A stretch of 64,000 bases of DNA, from the NCBI RefSeq assembly GCF_000473045.1, contig NZ_AXAY01000009.1, forward strand, positions 62,001 to 126,000, written 5' to 3'. This document shows, in pieces, positions 35,655 to 45,332 of this stretch; within the stretch, counting starts at the first letter, position 1; the number at the start of each line of letters is the position of its first letter. The translations under genes were made by a program, and so were the position numbers. The notes under the pieces were generated by a model that saw only the letters and a program-made list of their open reading frames with translations, ran no database searches and was not told the origin of the DNA. The stretch comes from Bradyrhizobium sp. WSM3983. Lineage in GTDB: Bacteria; Pseudomonadota; Alphaproteobacteria; Rhizobiales; Xanthobacteraceae.

Positions 35655-36488
35655 ATGATCAAAGGAGCAGCGCAGGTGGTTATGGAGACAGTGGGGGTCG
35701 TCGGTCTCGGAAAGATGGGCTTGCCCATAGCCGCGCATATCAAAAAAGCGGGCTTCAAGGTGCTCGGCTACGACGTGGTCGACGCCGCTCGCCAGGCCGG
35801 TTCGGCGGAGGGCATCACGATCTCCGATGATTTGTCAAAGCTTGCCCGCGAGTCGGATCTCGTCATCATCTTCGTGGCTTACGACAGCCAGGTGGAGGAG
35901 GTATTGTTCACCTCCGGCGGGCTCGTTGACCATGCGCGGCCGACCACTATCTTCGCGGTCGGTTCTACTATTGCGCCCAGCGCGATGCTGTCCTTCGCAA
36001 AGCGCTTGGCCGCGGCAGGGTTCGTCGCCATCGATATCCCCAATTGCCGAGGCGAGGCGGCAGCCAAGGCGGGCACGTTGCTCATTACCGGTGGGGGAGA
36101 GGAAGAAGCATTCGAGCGTTGTCGCCCGGTGCTCGAGGCGTTTTCAGACTCGATTCACCGCTTGGGTCCCGCCGGCGCGGGGCAGGTGGGCAAGATGATC
36201 AACAACCTCACTATGTGGGCCTGCATTTCGATCAACGCAGAGGCGGCGAAGCTCGCCTCCCTCTACGATATGGACCTTCTCTCGCTGCGCAGCATGTTAC
36301 TCGAGAGCAGCGCCCAGAATTGGGCGCTGCGAAATGTCGAGGCGAGCCTACCCCTTCCGTGGGCCGAGAAGGACATGATGATGGTACTCGACGAAGCCGA
36401 CAAGCTTCGGCTCAGCGTGCCGCTCAGTGGCGTGATCAAGGAAGTGATCAAGGCGGTGAAGATCGAGCGCGGGGACCAGCGCGCGTGA
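35655..36488 (+). CDS. NAD(P)-dependent oxidoreductase, 3-hydroxyisobutyrate dehydrogenase family
   Basis: This protein of up to 277 residues shows VGVVGLGKMGLPIAAHIKKAG (Rossmann), a middle IDIPNCRGEAAAKAGTLLI segment that corresponds to the substrate-binding motif, and the catalytic lysine K180 in GQVGKMINN. ATG 35682 would remove nine leading residues and begins directly before the Rossmann motif, so it is a good alternative start. The family oxidises beta-hydroxy acids. The next gene overlaps it by a GTGA or starts 48 bp after it. Confidence 0.87.
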   Translation: MIKGAAQVVMETVGVVGLGKMGLPIAAHIKKAGFKVLGYDVVDAARQAGSAEGITISDDLSKLARESDLVIIFVAYDSQVEEVLFTSGGLVDHARPTTIFAVGSTIAPSAMLSFAKRLAAAGFVAIDIPNCRGEAAAKAGTLLITGGGEEEAFERCRPVLEAFSDSIHRLGPAGAGQVGKMINNLTMWACISINAEAAKLASLYDMDLLSLRSMLLESSAQNWALRNVEASLPLPWAEKDMMMVLDEADKLRLSVPLSGVIKEVIKAVKIERGDQRA

Positions 36489-36535
36489 GTGTAGATCTTT
36501 CCGGGTGTACTGAATTGCGCGAGGACGAGGTTGAG

Positions 36536-37429
36536 ATGCCCAAGGGCCCGGTGATCTGGGGTGAGTACGATCAGGCTGGTCTGGATCGCGCCTATGATCA
36601 GATGGCCTGGGCACCCAACTTCAAACAGCTTCACGCGCGGCGGCTCGCTCTGGCCGCCGCCGCCCGCGATCGCCTCGGGACGCCGTTGCGGGCCAGTTAT
36701 GGCCCGGGTCCGATCGAGGGGATCGACATCCATCGATCGAAGGCGACCACGGCTCCGGTAATCGTTTTCGTGCATGGAGGGGGCTGGATGAACGGCAGTG
36801 CGACTGATTATGCGCACTATGCCGAAGTCGCGACGCAGGCTGGCGCCCACTACGCCATTCCTGACTTCGCCAGCGTCGCGGACACGGGCGGCGATCTCAC
36901 GGTGCTGGTCCGTCAGGTGCAGGCTGCCATCGCGTGGCTATATCACCATGCCGGCGACTTTGGTGGCGATCGCGAGCGATTTTACCTGTGTGGTCACTCG
37001 TCAGGTGCGCACCTTGCGAGCTCAGCGCTTGTTGCTGGATGGGATGACTTCCCGGGTATATCGGCGGAAATCGTCAAGGGAAGCGTCCTTTGCTCGGGAA
37101 TGTACGACCTCGCGCCAGTGCGTCATACGAACCGGTCGCGGCAGGTCGACTTCTCCGACGCGGTCATAGACGGCCTCAGCGCCGTTCGTCATGTGGATCA
37201 CCTGTCGAGCCCCGTCACCCTGCTTTACGGCACGGCGGAGTCGCCTGAGTTCCAGCGTCAGTCGCAGCATTTCGCGGAGCTGATCCGGATGGCGGGCAAG
37301 TCCGTCTCGTTGCGGGCCGCGCCGCATTACAATCACTTTGAGATGACCGACAGCTTCGCCCATCCCTACGAGGCGGCGGGTCGAGCGCTGCTTGAGATGG
37401 TCGGCCTTGCTCCCGGCGGTGCGCTATAA
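36536..37429 (+). CDS. Alpha/beta hydrolase, kynurenine-formamidase/esterase-like
   Basis: I start at ATG 36536 (gaggacgagg upstream), giving 297 residues; GTG 36485 overlapping the previous stop would add 17. Oxyanion-hole motif HGGGW, nucleophile motif CGHSSGAHLA, a late aspartate around LLYGTAESPEF and histidine in HYNHFEM form a standard catalytic set. Closest in pattern to arylformamidase-type alpha/beta hydrolases. It may open an amide or ester made by the preceding oxidoreductases. Confidence 0.8.
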   Translation: MPKGPVIWGEYDQAGLDRAYDQMAWAPNFKQLHARRLALAAAARDRLGTPLRASYGPGPIEGIDIHRSKATTAPVIVFVHGGGWMNGSATDYAHYAEVATQAGAHYAIPDFASVADTGGDLTVLVRQVQAAIAWLYHHAGDFGGDRERFYLCGHSSGAHLASSALVAGWDDFPGISAEIVKGSVLCSGMYDLAPVRHTNRSRQVDFSDAVIDGLSAVRHVDHLSSPVTLLYGTAESPEFQRQSQHFAELIRMAGKSVSLRAAPHYNHFEMTDSFAHPYEAAGRALLEMVGLAPGGAL

Positions 37430-37625
37430 AGCTCGCGGCATCATCATGCGGCGGCCAGTCCCGTTGCACTTTGCGACTTCGGCAAGTCAGGGCAGGGCTT
37501 TGCTGCCACGCGATCCCGGCAGGCAGTCCTGAACGCCGACGATCCTGGCCCATCGGGGCGGTCGCTCTGGTAGGCTGCACCGCTTCCCGCCAACTGGGTG
37601 CGAAGGGGTGTGGCCTGCCGCAAGA

Positions 37626-38627
37626 TCAGGTGTCGAGCAGGTCGGGGTGGAAGATCTCGTCGAAGCATATCAACCTCTTGGACAGGCCCTGCTCATAGTG
37701 ATGACGCAGGAAGGTATCTATGACCTTACGATTGGCGCCGATGCCATAAGGCCACCAGTCGTCCGGAAATATCTTGCTGTTCTCTTCGAAAAGCTTCCCA
37801 AACCAGGGAACCATGGACACATTCTGCTGATCGACGCGGCCGGAGCGGTACTGCCCAATTGCCGAGTCTTTCGATCGTAGATAGGCGTTGTAAATCGCCT
37901 GCGTGAGCGCGGGATGCGCGTCCAGCACCTCCTTTCGCACAGCGAGGAGGTGCATAATCGGGAAGATCCGCGTCCGTTTATAATATTGGCTTTCAACGAT
38001 GTCATAGTCGGGAAAAAGCCGGTCAACCTTTGGCGAGCCGCGGACATAGCATTGCGGGACGTGCGCTGAAATCAGCGCGTCGATTTCGCCTGCTTCGAGC
38101 ATGTCGGAAAGGGTCCGTCCTTCCGGCGCCGGTCGGATGTCGACATTTTCGGGATGGATTTGCGGAATGAAGTCGAAGGGCTTCATCGGATGGTTGGGGC
38201 CGCCGATCACCCAGCGACACTGATCTGGCGTCACCCCGTAATCATCTGCGAGGGCACCCTTCGCCCAGACGCCGGCGTCATGGCCGAAGGCGCCGAGTTC
38301 GCCGATCGTCTTGCCGGCTAGATCCTGCGGGCCTCGGATACCGCTTGCCTTGTTGATGAAGACTGACGCATGACGGAATTTGCGGGCCGGAAAGACGGGC
38401 AATGCGATGATCGGGGAATTGCCCTGCTCGAACAGCCTTACAAAGAAGCTAAAGCCGAACTCGGCGATGTCATAGGCCTTCTGCTTCAGCATCTTGTCAA
38501 AAACGTCCGATACGATTGCACCGGATTCGAAGCTGCATTCCGCTCCCTCGACGCCGATGTCCCCGTCGAACAAGGCACGGGTGTGATCGTATCGCTGACC
38601 GCCGATCCGCAGCTTGATGGTGCTCAT
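37626..38627 (-). CDS. 4,5-dihydroxyphthalate decarboxylase-like protein (Pht5 family)
   Basis: I start at ATG 38627 (aaagg upstream) for 333 residues: MSTIKLRIGGQRYDHTRALF, then IALPVFPARKFRHASVFINK, DLAGKTIGELG, IFPIMHLLAVRKEVLDAHP. This is the pattern of proteins annotated as 4,5-dihydroxyphthalate decarboxylase, whose fold is that of a periplasmic solute-binding protein. No signal peptide is visible, which favours the cytoplasmic enzyme over a transporter subunit, and no permease genes are near. It is transcribed away from the FAH gene at 39211. Confidence 0.75.
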   Translation of the reverse strand: MSTIKLRIGGQRYDHTRALFDGDIGVEGAECSFESGAIVSDVFDKMLKQKAYDIAEFGFSFFVRLFEQGNSPIIALPVFPARKFRHASVFINKASGIRGPQDLAGKTIGELGAFGHDAGVWAKGALADDYGVTPDQCRWVIGGPNHPMKPFDFIPQIHPENVDIRPAPEGRTLSDMLEAGEIDALISAHVPQCYVRGSPKVDRLFPDYDIVESQYYKRTRIFPIMHLLAVRKEVLDAHPALTQAIYNAYLRSKDSAIGQYRSGRVDQQNVSMVPWFGKLFEENSKIFPDDWWPYGIGANRKVIDTFLRHHYEQGLSKRLICFDEIFHPDLLDT

Positions 38628-39210
38628 CGTTAACCTTTCATCCTTGTAACAGACGCGGGAATCGACCTCAGCCGCCCGTCGCGCCGGTTCGATCGCGAAC
38701 CTCGGTTCCTGGAATTTGCCCAAAAGCCGCAGGCCATGGGCTAGTCGTATCGTCCGGTATCCTCGCGGGCACTCCGGTCCGGAGTAGATGAAGAACGAGG
38801 GCATAGCCGTGCGATCGGTCCGCAACCATCGGGGGTGTCTGCTTGTCGCAAGGTTGCCAAGGTGTGTTGATTTCTCTCCCCGGGCCACTTGTCTCCTTAG
38901 ACCGTTGATGATGAGCGAGCTAAAGCCATTTCGGGTTAGCGTCAGACTGGGTCTGCATGGGCTCACTGAGCAAGCCGTGGCTACGAGCCTTTGGGGCAGC
39001 CTGGATCGATATGGCCTCAGTCTCAGACGGTATGAGCTGCCCTCACATCCCTCGTAATAGGCTGACCAGCGTCAATGGCTGAGCAGAGCACCGGCTAGAG
39101 TTCTGGTCTTGCTCAGGCGCTCTGTCTTTTGTGCCGGTTGACAGGGAGAAATCGGCGAGCCGACGCGTTTCGGTTTGAGCAATCATAATGAAGCGAGCAG
39201 AACCTAGGCA
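38628..39210. other. Divergent intergenic region
   Basis: No gene is supportable. It must hold promoters for the decarboxylase-like gene (minus) and the FAH gene (plus). One plus-strand frame (38788-39057) has no family resemblance. Confidence 0.45.
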
Positions 39211-40068
39211 ATGTGGTTGTGTCAGTTCAATGAAAGAGGTTTCGGGCTCGTCGAGGGGAACGAGATCGTCGACCTGACTCACTTGCTGGAAGAGCTGCCG
39301 GCTACGGGCTATCCCTATCCAACTCACGATACCATGATCGCGGCCTTGCCCGACCTTCTGCCTCGCATCGCCGATGCGAAGATGGGGCCGCGCCTGCCAC
39401 TCGCATCAGTTCGCTTGCAGGCTCCGGTTCGCAACCCGGGCAAATTTGTCGCGGCGCCGGTCAACTATGCCAAGCACCATGAAGAGACGATCGCCGATCC
39501 TGCAACGTTTGCGCGCGAGCACGTCCGCAAGATACAGGAAACGGGACTTTTCCTCAAAGCAACGAGCTCGAGCAGCGGTCCGTCCGATCCGATCCGGACG
39601 CGCTTTCCGGACCGGCGCACCGACCATGAGATCGAGCTTGCGGCGGTGATTGGTCGCGCCGGCAGCAATATAGCGGCCGCCGATGCCTTGTCCTATATCG
39701 CGGGGTATTGCATTGGTCTGGACATCACAGTTCGCGGGCCTGAGGAACGCAGTCTTCGAAAATCCATCGACAGCTACAGCGTGCTGGGCCCTTGGCTGGT
39801 AACCGCAGACGAAATTCCAGACCCTTCGGGGTTGAACTTCGAGCTAAGCGTCAATGGCGAGATCCGCCAGAAGGCCAATACGAGCGACTTGATCATGTCG
39901 GTGCCTGAGCTCATCGAGTTCGCGTCGCGCTACTACACGCTTCATCCCGGGGATGTGCTGTTTACAGGCACACCGGAGGGCGTAGGGCCGATCCAGCCAG
40001 GTGACAAGGTCCATGCGAATATCGAGCGGATTGGTTCAATCTCTATTTCCGTCGATTCGTCGGAGTGA
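39211..40068 (+). CDS. Fumarylacetoacetate hydrolase family protein (third copy)
   Basis: This 285-residue protein has the FAH fold with metal set HEIELAAVIG (two glutamates) and CIGLDITVRG (aspartate), PGKFVAAPVNYAKHH, and the ending GDVLFTGTPEGVGPI. An unusual insert LKATSSSSGPSDPIRTRFPD sits before the metal motif, as in some fumarylpyruvate hydrolases. A gentisate-dioxygenase-type gene lies at 44277, so fumarylpyruvate or maleylpyruvate is the likely substrate. The vanA remnant follows about 80 bp downstream. Confidence 0.88.
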   Translation: MWLCQFNERGFGLVEGNEIVDLTHLLEELPATGYPYPTHDTMIAALPDLLPRIADAKMGPRLPLASVRLQAPVRNPGKFVAAPVNYAKHHEETIADPATFAREHVRKIQETGLFLKATSSSSGPSDPIRTRFPDRRTDHEIELAAVIGRAGSNIAAADALSYIAGYCIGLDITVRGPEERSLRKSIDSYSVLGPWLVTADEIPDPSGLNFELSVNGEIRQKANTSDLIMSVPELIEFASRYYTLHPGDVLFTGTPEGVGPIQPGDKVHANIERIGSISISVDSSE

Positions 40069-40148
40069 TGATGGACCCGTCAACGGTGGGATTACTACAG
40101 ACCAAAAGAACCGCCCTGGCGAAAAGATGGAGTGGTGCAGCAGAGGAG

Positions 40149-40660
40149 ATGAGCGTGAACTTTCAGCGGAACGCCTGGTATGTTTGTGCGCAACCGAATG
40201 AGGTCGTTCGCCAAGCGGTACGTCGGGCCATTCTCGACAAGCTGGTTTTGCTCGCTGGCGACCGGGCCAGGTGATGACTTTCGAGTTGAGGACCGTGCCT
40301 CTGGACGGCGCGCGCGAGCATGTCGGGGTTCTCCGCTTCTGCAAAATAGCCACCCCGGAAACAGCCGGCTCAGCACAGTATTTCATGTCAATAACGCGCG
40401 ATTTCGCGCCGGACCCAACGGTCGACGGCGCCTTCTCCGCCCGGCGGTTGGACGTGGTCCGCTCGGACGACAGCCCGATGCAGGAGGCCGTCGACCGGGA
40501 GATGAAAGGACGAGACCTGCTTACGATGCCGTCCGTTATCCTGCCGACGGATGCCGGCGCTCTCGCGGTGCGAGGGGTCACAAGCCGTCTGATTAGGCCA
40601 GCCGAAACCAGTCCGGAACTGCTCTGTCCGATCTCGCGTCATAGGTCGTGCACTGAATGA
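40149..40660 (+). pseudogene. vanA: vanA-like Rieske oxygenase with large internal deletion
   Basis: ATG 40149 starts MSVNFQRNAWYVCAQPNEV, the typical VanA N-terminus, and stops at TGA 40272 after 41 residues. The next frame gives the family C-terminus: CKIATPETAGSAQYFMSITRDFA, MQEAVDREMKGRD, LPTDAGALAVR. The Rieske CxH...CxxH domain, the iron site and about 200 residues are missing. Junction near 40270. So the ring-hydroxylating O-demethylase is dead. Its stop still overlaps the next gene as ATGA at 40657-40660, showing the original operon structure. Confidence 0.85.
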
Positions 40661-41367
40661 CGCTCGACCAATCGACTCAGGAGATTGTCGATGCCAGTCA
40701 TATTCTGGCGGCTGAAGATATCCTAGACGCATTCGGCCACGTCAGCCGACGCAGCCCCACGCGGAGCGATCGATTTCTGATGTCGAGGTCGCTGGCGCCT
40801 GCACTCGTCACAACGGACGACATCGTCGAGCTGGATTTTGACGGAACATGCGTGAGCGATCCTTCGGCTCGCGTTTTCCTCGAGCGCTTTATCCATAGCG
40901 AGATTTACCGCTCTCGACCGGATGTCGCGGCAATCGTTCATAGCCACGCGCTCTCGGTCATTCCTTTCACGGTCCTCGACGCGGCTCCTGTGCGACCGGT
41001 CTTTCACATGTGCGGTTTCCTCCATGGCGCACCGGCCCCCTTCGACCTCGCCGACCATGCCGGGCCAGCCAGCGACCTCCTGGTTCGAGACCCCCGCCTG
41101 GGGGCGGCCTTGGCAGACCACCTCGGCGCGGCTGCTATTGTCCTGATGCGAGGCCATGGCTTCACGGCTGTGGGCGATGGCGTGGCCCAGGCCACCTATC
41201 GCGCGATCTATGCGGCCAAGAACTGCACTGTTCAGTCGGCAGCTATGGCCATGGGGACGCCCCTTTATTTGACGGGTCCTGAAGCAGAAGCCTGCGACAG
41301 GGCAGTTACTTCCCAGCTCGATCGAGCCTGGGATCTCTGGCGCAAAGCGCTTGGCCGCGAGAAGTAA
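40657..41367 (+). CDS. Class II aldolase/adducin family protein
   Basis: This 236-residue protein has the zinc-binding histidines H95 and H97 (VHSHALSV) and H167 (MRGHGF), with the early part AFGHVSRRSPTRSDRFLMS typical of the family. Members are aldolases, or decarboxylases such as the dihydroxyphthalate and 3,4-dihydroxy-aromatic decarboxylases. Given its neighbours, decarboxylation or retro-aldol cleavage of a ring-derived acid is likely. Its start is coupled to the vanA remnant. Confidence 0.87.
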   Translation: MTLDQSTQEIVDASHILAAEDILDAFGHVSRRSPTRSDRFLMSRSLAPALVTTDDIVELDFDGTCVSDPSARVFLERFIHSEIYRSRPDVAAIVHSHALSVIPFTVLDAAPVRPVFHMCGFLHGAPAPFDLADHAGPASDLLVRDPRLGAALADHLGAAAIVLMRGHGFTAVGDGVAQATYRAIYAAKNCTVQSAAMAMGTPLYLTGPEAEACDRAVTSQLDRAWDLWRKALGREK

Positions 41368-41494
41368 GCCGCGCGCCAGCTTGTTCCCATTTGAGAATGA
41401 CGTAAAGTCGGCGTTTGTCCTCCCTCACGCACGGGAGTAAAAGATATGCAAGCGAACCAGGCAACACTGGTCACATTGATGGAGAGGACGTCCC

Positions 41495-42541
41495 GTGAAA
41501 CTGCGCCAGCTCGATTGTTTCATTCATGTCTGTGACGTTGGCAGCATAACTGGAGCCGCGCGAGACTTGAACATCGCTCAACCGGCGCTGGGCCTTCAGA
41601 TCCGCGGCCTCGAACATGAGTTCGGTGCAACTCTTTTGGTCCGCAGCTTCCGTGGCGTGACCTTGACCCCTGCCGGGGAGGAGGTTCTGCGCTGGGCTCG
41701 TTCGATACGAGAGCAGACCGAAGAAGTGCGTCAGCGATTGTCGGAAATGGCTGGTGCAGACCCCACGACATTCACGATTGCCCTGACACCAAGTCTGACG
41801 AACCTGATCTCGGGCGATCTCGTCGAGCGGGTGCGCGCACGTTTTCCGGACATGCGCCTCAGGATTGCGGAAGGCATGAGCTATTCCATTGCGCAGTGGG
41901 TTGACGACCGATCTGTCGATATCGCGATCGCCTCGGGGCCATTCGAAACCGAACAAGTCGAATATACTCCCGTAGTTTCGGAGCGCCTGTTCTACATCTG
42001 CAAGAATGAAGGTGTGGAAGGACCGATCAAACTGAGTGATGTGCTGCAACGTCCGCTTGCACTTCCGGCGCAATTTCACTCGGTTCGCAGCAAGCTTGAA
42101 GAAGCGGCGGCGACGATCGGAATTCCCGTGCAGGCCAGTCTTGAGACCGCATCCGTTTACGCTGCGCTTGATCTTGCCTCGCGAGGCATCGCGGGATCGG
42201 TTGGGCCCTATGCATCGATTGCCGAGCGCTGGTCGGGGAATCTCACGGTGCGGCCGATAGTCGAGCCCATCGTCGAACGCACCTTGTACATCATGCGGCC
42301 GACCAGCCGGCGGATCGGTGCCGCCGAGCAGCGCTTGCTCCAAATTCTCCGCAACATGCTCCATTCCATCACAGCCGAGGAGAGCGCCGGGGCCGGATAC
42401 CGACTTCTGACCAACAAGGAAGAGCCCGGGCGCGAGCCGGCCTCTCTCGCTGCGGCTCGGAAAAGCTCGGGCGGCTTCTCGTCCTACGCCGTGCGGCGAT
42501 CGCCGCAACGGCAGATGGCAAGGTCTCGCGCTGCTCCCTAA
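41495..42541 (+). CDS. LysR-family transcriptional regulator
   Basis: GTG 41495 follows ggagagg and gives MKLRQLDCFIHVCDVGSITG. HTH residues 15-60 (AARDLNIAQPALGLQIRGLEHEF, LVRSFRGVTLTP), effector domain from about 90 to 295. The last 40 residues (EEPGREPASLAAARKSS...) are a low-complexity basic tail beyond the normal LysR end. It lies between the aldolase gene and the aldehyde dehydrogenase and is the likely regulator of the gentisate-type unit. Confidence 0.9.
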   Translation: MKLRQLDCFIHVCDVGSITGAARDLNIAQPALGLQIRGLEHEFGATLLVRSFRGVTLTPAGEEVLRWARSIREQTEEVRQRLSEMAGADPTTFTIALTPSLTNLISGDLVERVRARFPDMRLRIAEGMSYSIAQWVDDRSVDIAIASGPFETEQVEYTPVVSERLFYICKNEGVEGPIKLSDVLQRPLALPAQFHSVRSKLEEAAATIGIPVQASLETASVYAALDLASRGIAGSVGPYASIAERWSGNLTVRPIVEPIVERTLYIMRPTSRRIGAAEQRLLQILRNMLHSITAEESAGAGYRLLTNKEEPGREPASLAAARKSSGGFSSYAVRRSPQRQMARSRAAP

Positions 42542-42764
42542 AAATGGGCAGCGGCATTCCCCACCGATGCCGCACCCCGATCCGACGAGCACGAGTTCTG
42601 CTGAGGATCATTCCGACAATGTCTGACGACAAATCGAAACGGCTTTAGCGCGCCGGCTACGTGCGAGCTACAGAATGGAGGAGCAAAACAGAGAGGGGAG
42701 AGGACATGGTGGCGTTTCGATCGATCGAGGATTTGAGTCAGGCTGGTGCGTTCGGAGTTTCGCT

Positions 42765-44228
42765 ATGAGCCAAGCGGAAATCGTCGTCCCCACGCAAAAA
42801 GGCCTGTTCTTTGGTGGTCGTTGGCAGACGCCGGCCGAGGCCAAGCCGGTTGAGATCCGCAGCCCGGCGACCGGCGCGCTTCTGACCAGTATCGTCGAGG
42901 CGTCCGAACGGGACGTGGATGCGATTGTTGCGTCGGCACGCAAGGGGTACGCGATCTGGCGCGACGTCCACCCATTTGAGCGGGCAAAGATCCTTCGCGA
43001 GATGGCGGCCATCGTTCGCGCTAACATAGAGGAACTAGCGCTTCTCGAGGCGATCGACTGCGGAAATCCGGTGGATGAGTTGCGGCGTGACGTGGAGATG
43101 TCCGCCTGGCTGCTCGACTTCTTTGCGGGTCTGGTCACCGAAATGAAGGGATCGTCGGTGCCGGCCGGCCCGAACGGACTCAGTTTCTCTGTTCGCGAGC
43201 CCTATGGGGTGGTGCTCCGGATCGCACCCTTCAATCATCCCTTCATCTTCAGCATTGGCCGCACCGCCGCGCCTCTTGCTGCGGGCAATTCAATCATCGT
43301 CAAACCGCCCGAGCAGGCCCCGCTATCGGCGCTGCGCACGACCGAACTGGTTGGCCATCTGTTTCCGCCGGGCGTCCTTAATATGATACCGGGAGATCGC
43401 CATCTGGGCGCCGCGCTCACCGCACATCGCGACGTCGCGCTAGTCGCTGTGACAGGGAGCGTGCCCACCGGAAAGGCGGTGATGCGCAGTGCGGCGGACA
43501 GCCTCAAGAGAGTTCTTCTCGAACTCGGCGGCAAGAATGCACTCGTCGCCATGCCTGATTGTGATCCGGAAGCCGTCGCGTCCGCGATGGTACGGGGCAT
43601 GAACTACACGTGGTGCGGCCAGTCCTGCGGCTCCACAAGTCGGGCGTTCGTCCATGCCGACATCTATGACGCCGTGATTGAGCGACTGCCGGCGCATGCG
43701 GCACGGTACAAACCCGGTGTCCCCACTGATCCCGGCACGACGATGGGCAGTCTTGTGAGCCAGGCCCAACTCGACAAGTCGCTGGCCTATATCGAGGGGG
43801 CAAAGGCCGAGGGAGCCCGGCTTGTCTGCGGCGGAAGCCGGCCAGTCCATGACGGTCTTGACAAGGGATTCTTCCTTGAGCCGACAATCTTTGCCGATGT
43901 CACGATGGATATGAAGGTCGCGCGGGAGGAGATCTTTGGACCTGTCATGTCCGTGCTGAGATGGACTGACGAGGATGAGATGATGCGGCAGGTCAACCAG
44001 GTCGAATATGGGCTGACCTTTTCAATTTACACGCGCGACATCGTCAAGGCGCACCGTCTCGCGGCGCGCGCCGAAGCTGGGTATTGCTGGGTAAACGAGG
44101 TCTCCCGACACATCGTCGGCTCTCCGTTCGGAGGATTCAAGCAATCCGGCATAGGCCGCGAAGAATGTCTCGATGAACTTCTCTCCTATACCCAGGAGAA
44201 GAACATTTTTGTCAATCTCGGGATCTGA
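42765..44228 (+). CDS. Aldehyde dehydrogenase family protein
   Basis: I start at ATG 42765 for 487 residues; the frame is open from 42675 but that extension is not family-like. Landmarks: RIAPFNHPF, TGSVPTGKAVM, E253 (LLELGGKNAL), nucleophile C288 (WCGQSCGSTSR) and EEIFGPVMSVL. The end FGGFKQSGIGREE is standard. It lies upstream of the gentisate-dioxygenase gene and may oxidise an aromatic aldehyde, for instance from side-chain cleavage, to the acid. Confidence 0.92.
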   Translation: MSQAEIVVPTQKGLFFGGRWQTPAEAKPVEIRSPATGALLTSIVEASERDVDAIVASARKGYAIWRDVHPFERAKILREMAAIVRANIEELALLEAIDCGNPVDELRRDVEMSAWLLDFFAGLVTEMKGSSVPAGPNGLSFSVREPYGVVLRIAPFNHPFIFSIGRTAAPLAAGNSIIVKPPEQAPLSALRTTELVGHLFPPGVLNMIPGDRHLGAALTAHRDVALVAVTGSVPTGKAVMRSAADSLKRVLLELGGKNALVAMPDCDPEAVASAMVRGMNYTWCGQSCGSTSRAFVHADIYDAVIERLPAHAARYKPGVPTDPGTTMGSLVSQAQLDKSLAYIEGAKAEGARLVCGGSRPVHDGLDKGFFLEPTIFADVTMDMKVAREEIFGPVMSVLRWTDEDEMMRQVNQVEYGLTFSIYTRDIVKAHRLAARAEAGYCWVNEVSRHIVGSPFGGFKQSGIGREECLDELLSYTQEKNIFVNLGI

Positions 44229-44276
44229 GTTGTGCGGTACGAAGAACAACATCGTGCGAGGACGTGAGGTGCGTTG

Positions 44277-45332
44277 ATGGAAGGGCCGTTGGCAAATGAT
44301 CGGCAGGTCGCGTTCGAGGCGCTTTACGCCGACATGGAGCAGGAGCATCTTTATCCGCTCTGGAAGGCGCTGGGCACAATGGTCACTCCCGTCCCGCGCG
44401 GGGGCGGCACGGGAGTGAAATGGCGCTTCTCCGATATCCGTCGCCATCTCATGCGCGCCGGTGACCTGATCAGCGCCGAAGAGGCCGAGCGACGTGTCTT
44501 GATCCTGGAGAATCCGCAGTTACCAGGCAGCCGGGGGATCACCACCAGTCTGTACGCCGGCCTTCAACTGATTCTTCCTGGTGAGGTAGCACCTTGCCAT
44601 CGGCACAGCCAGTCAGCGTTGCGCTTCGTTCTGGAAGGGGAGGGGGCTTTCACCGCGGTCGACGGCGAAAAGGCCTTCATGCACGAGTTCGATCTTATCC
44701 TGACGCCCGGCTGGCAATGGCACGATCATGCCAATCCGTCGTCCAGGCCCATGATCTGGCTCGACGGCCTGGATGTCCAGACGGTCAAGACATTCGACGC
44801 GAGCTTTGCCGAAAAAATGGGAGAGGCCTCGCATCCCGAGACGGTGCCAACCGGCGATAACGTGCTGCGCTATGGCCGAAATCTTCGTCCAATGCGCGGG
44901 ACGAGTGCCGAGCGCCGGCCCCGTGCTCTGCCGTTGTTCTACTACCCCTATGCGCAATGGCGTGAGAGCTTGGACCGTTTGGCGCGGAGCGACGAGCCGG
45001 ACCCGCATTTCGGCTTTGCTCTGGAATTCACGAATCCAGCAGATGGTGGCTCCATTATGCCCACCATGTCGGCCCACGTGCGGCTGATGCCGCGAGGTTT
45101 TGCTGCCGCGCCGCGCCGCGCCAGCGATGCGACGGTGTTCGTCGTTGTTGAGGGCCACGGGAGCGCGCGCGTCGGTGATATGGAGCTCACTCTCTCCGGG
45201 AGCGACATATTCGTAGTGCCGGCCTGGCATCGTCTGACCCTGACGGCGAACAGTGATCTTGTGCTCTTCGGCTATTCGGATCGGGCTGCTCAAGAGAAGC
45301 TAGGCCTATTCCGCGAGGCGCGCGGTGACTGA
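44277..45332 (+). CDS. Gentisate 1,2-dioxygenase-type bicupin
   Basis: ATG 44277 gives 351 residues. Two cupin domains are present. The first has the iron ligands H108, H110 (CHRHSQSALRFVLEG) and H149 (WQWHDHAN); the second (260-345, VVEGHGSARVGDMEL) lacks the HxH set, as is normal for gentisate and salicylate 1,2-dioxygenases. The enzyme opens the ring of gentisate to maleylpyruvate with Fe(II) and O2. An FAH gene at 39211 could hydrolyse the product. Related enzymes accept salicylate or 1-hydroxy-2-naphthoate, so the exact substrate is open. Confidence 0.88.
   Translation: MEGPLANDRQVAFEALYADMEQEHLYPLWKALGTMVTPVPRGGGTGVKWRFSDIRRHLMRAGDLISAEEAERRVLILENPQLPGSRGITTSLYAGLQLILPGEVAPCHRHSQSALRFVLEGEGAFTAVDGEKAFMHEFDLILTPGWQWHDHANPSSRPMIWLDGLDVQTVKTFDASFAEKMGEASHPETVPTGDNVLRYGRNLRPMRGTSAERRPRALPLFYYPYAQWRESLDRLARSDEPDPHFGFALEFTNPADGGSIMPTMSAHVRLMPRGFAAAPRRASDATVFVVVEGHGSARVGDMELTLSGSDIFVVPAWHRLTLTANSDLVLFGYSDRAAQEKLGLFREARGD

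Noticed and set aside
36044-36535. Long upstream extension of the alpha/beta hydrolase frame
   Set aside because: It overlaps the 3-hydroxyisobutyrate-dehydrogenase-like gene in another frame and is not hydrolase-like; the start at 36536 (or 36485) fits the family.
37626-38627. ABC-type solute-binding protein
   Set aside because: No signal peptide, no permease or ATPase genes nearby, and sequence pattern of the dihydroxyphthalate decarboxylase group.
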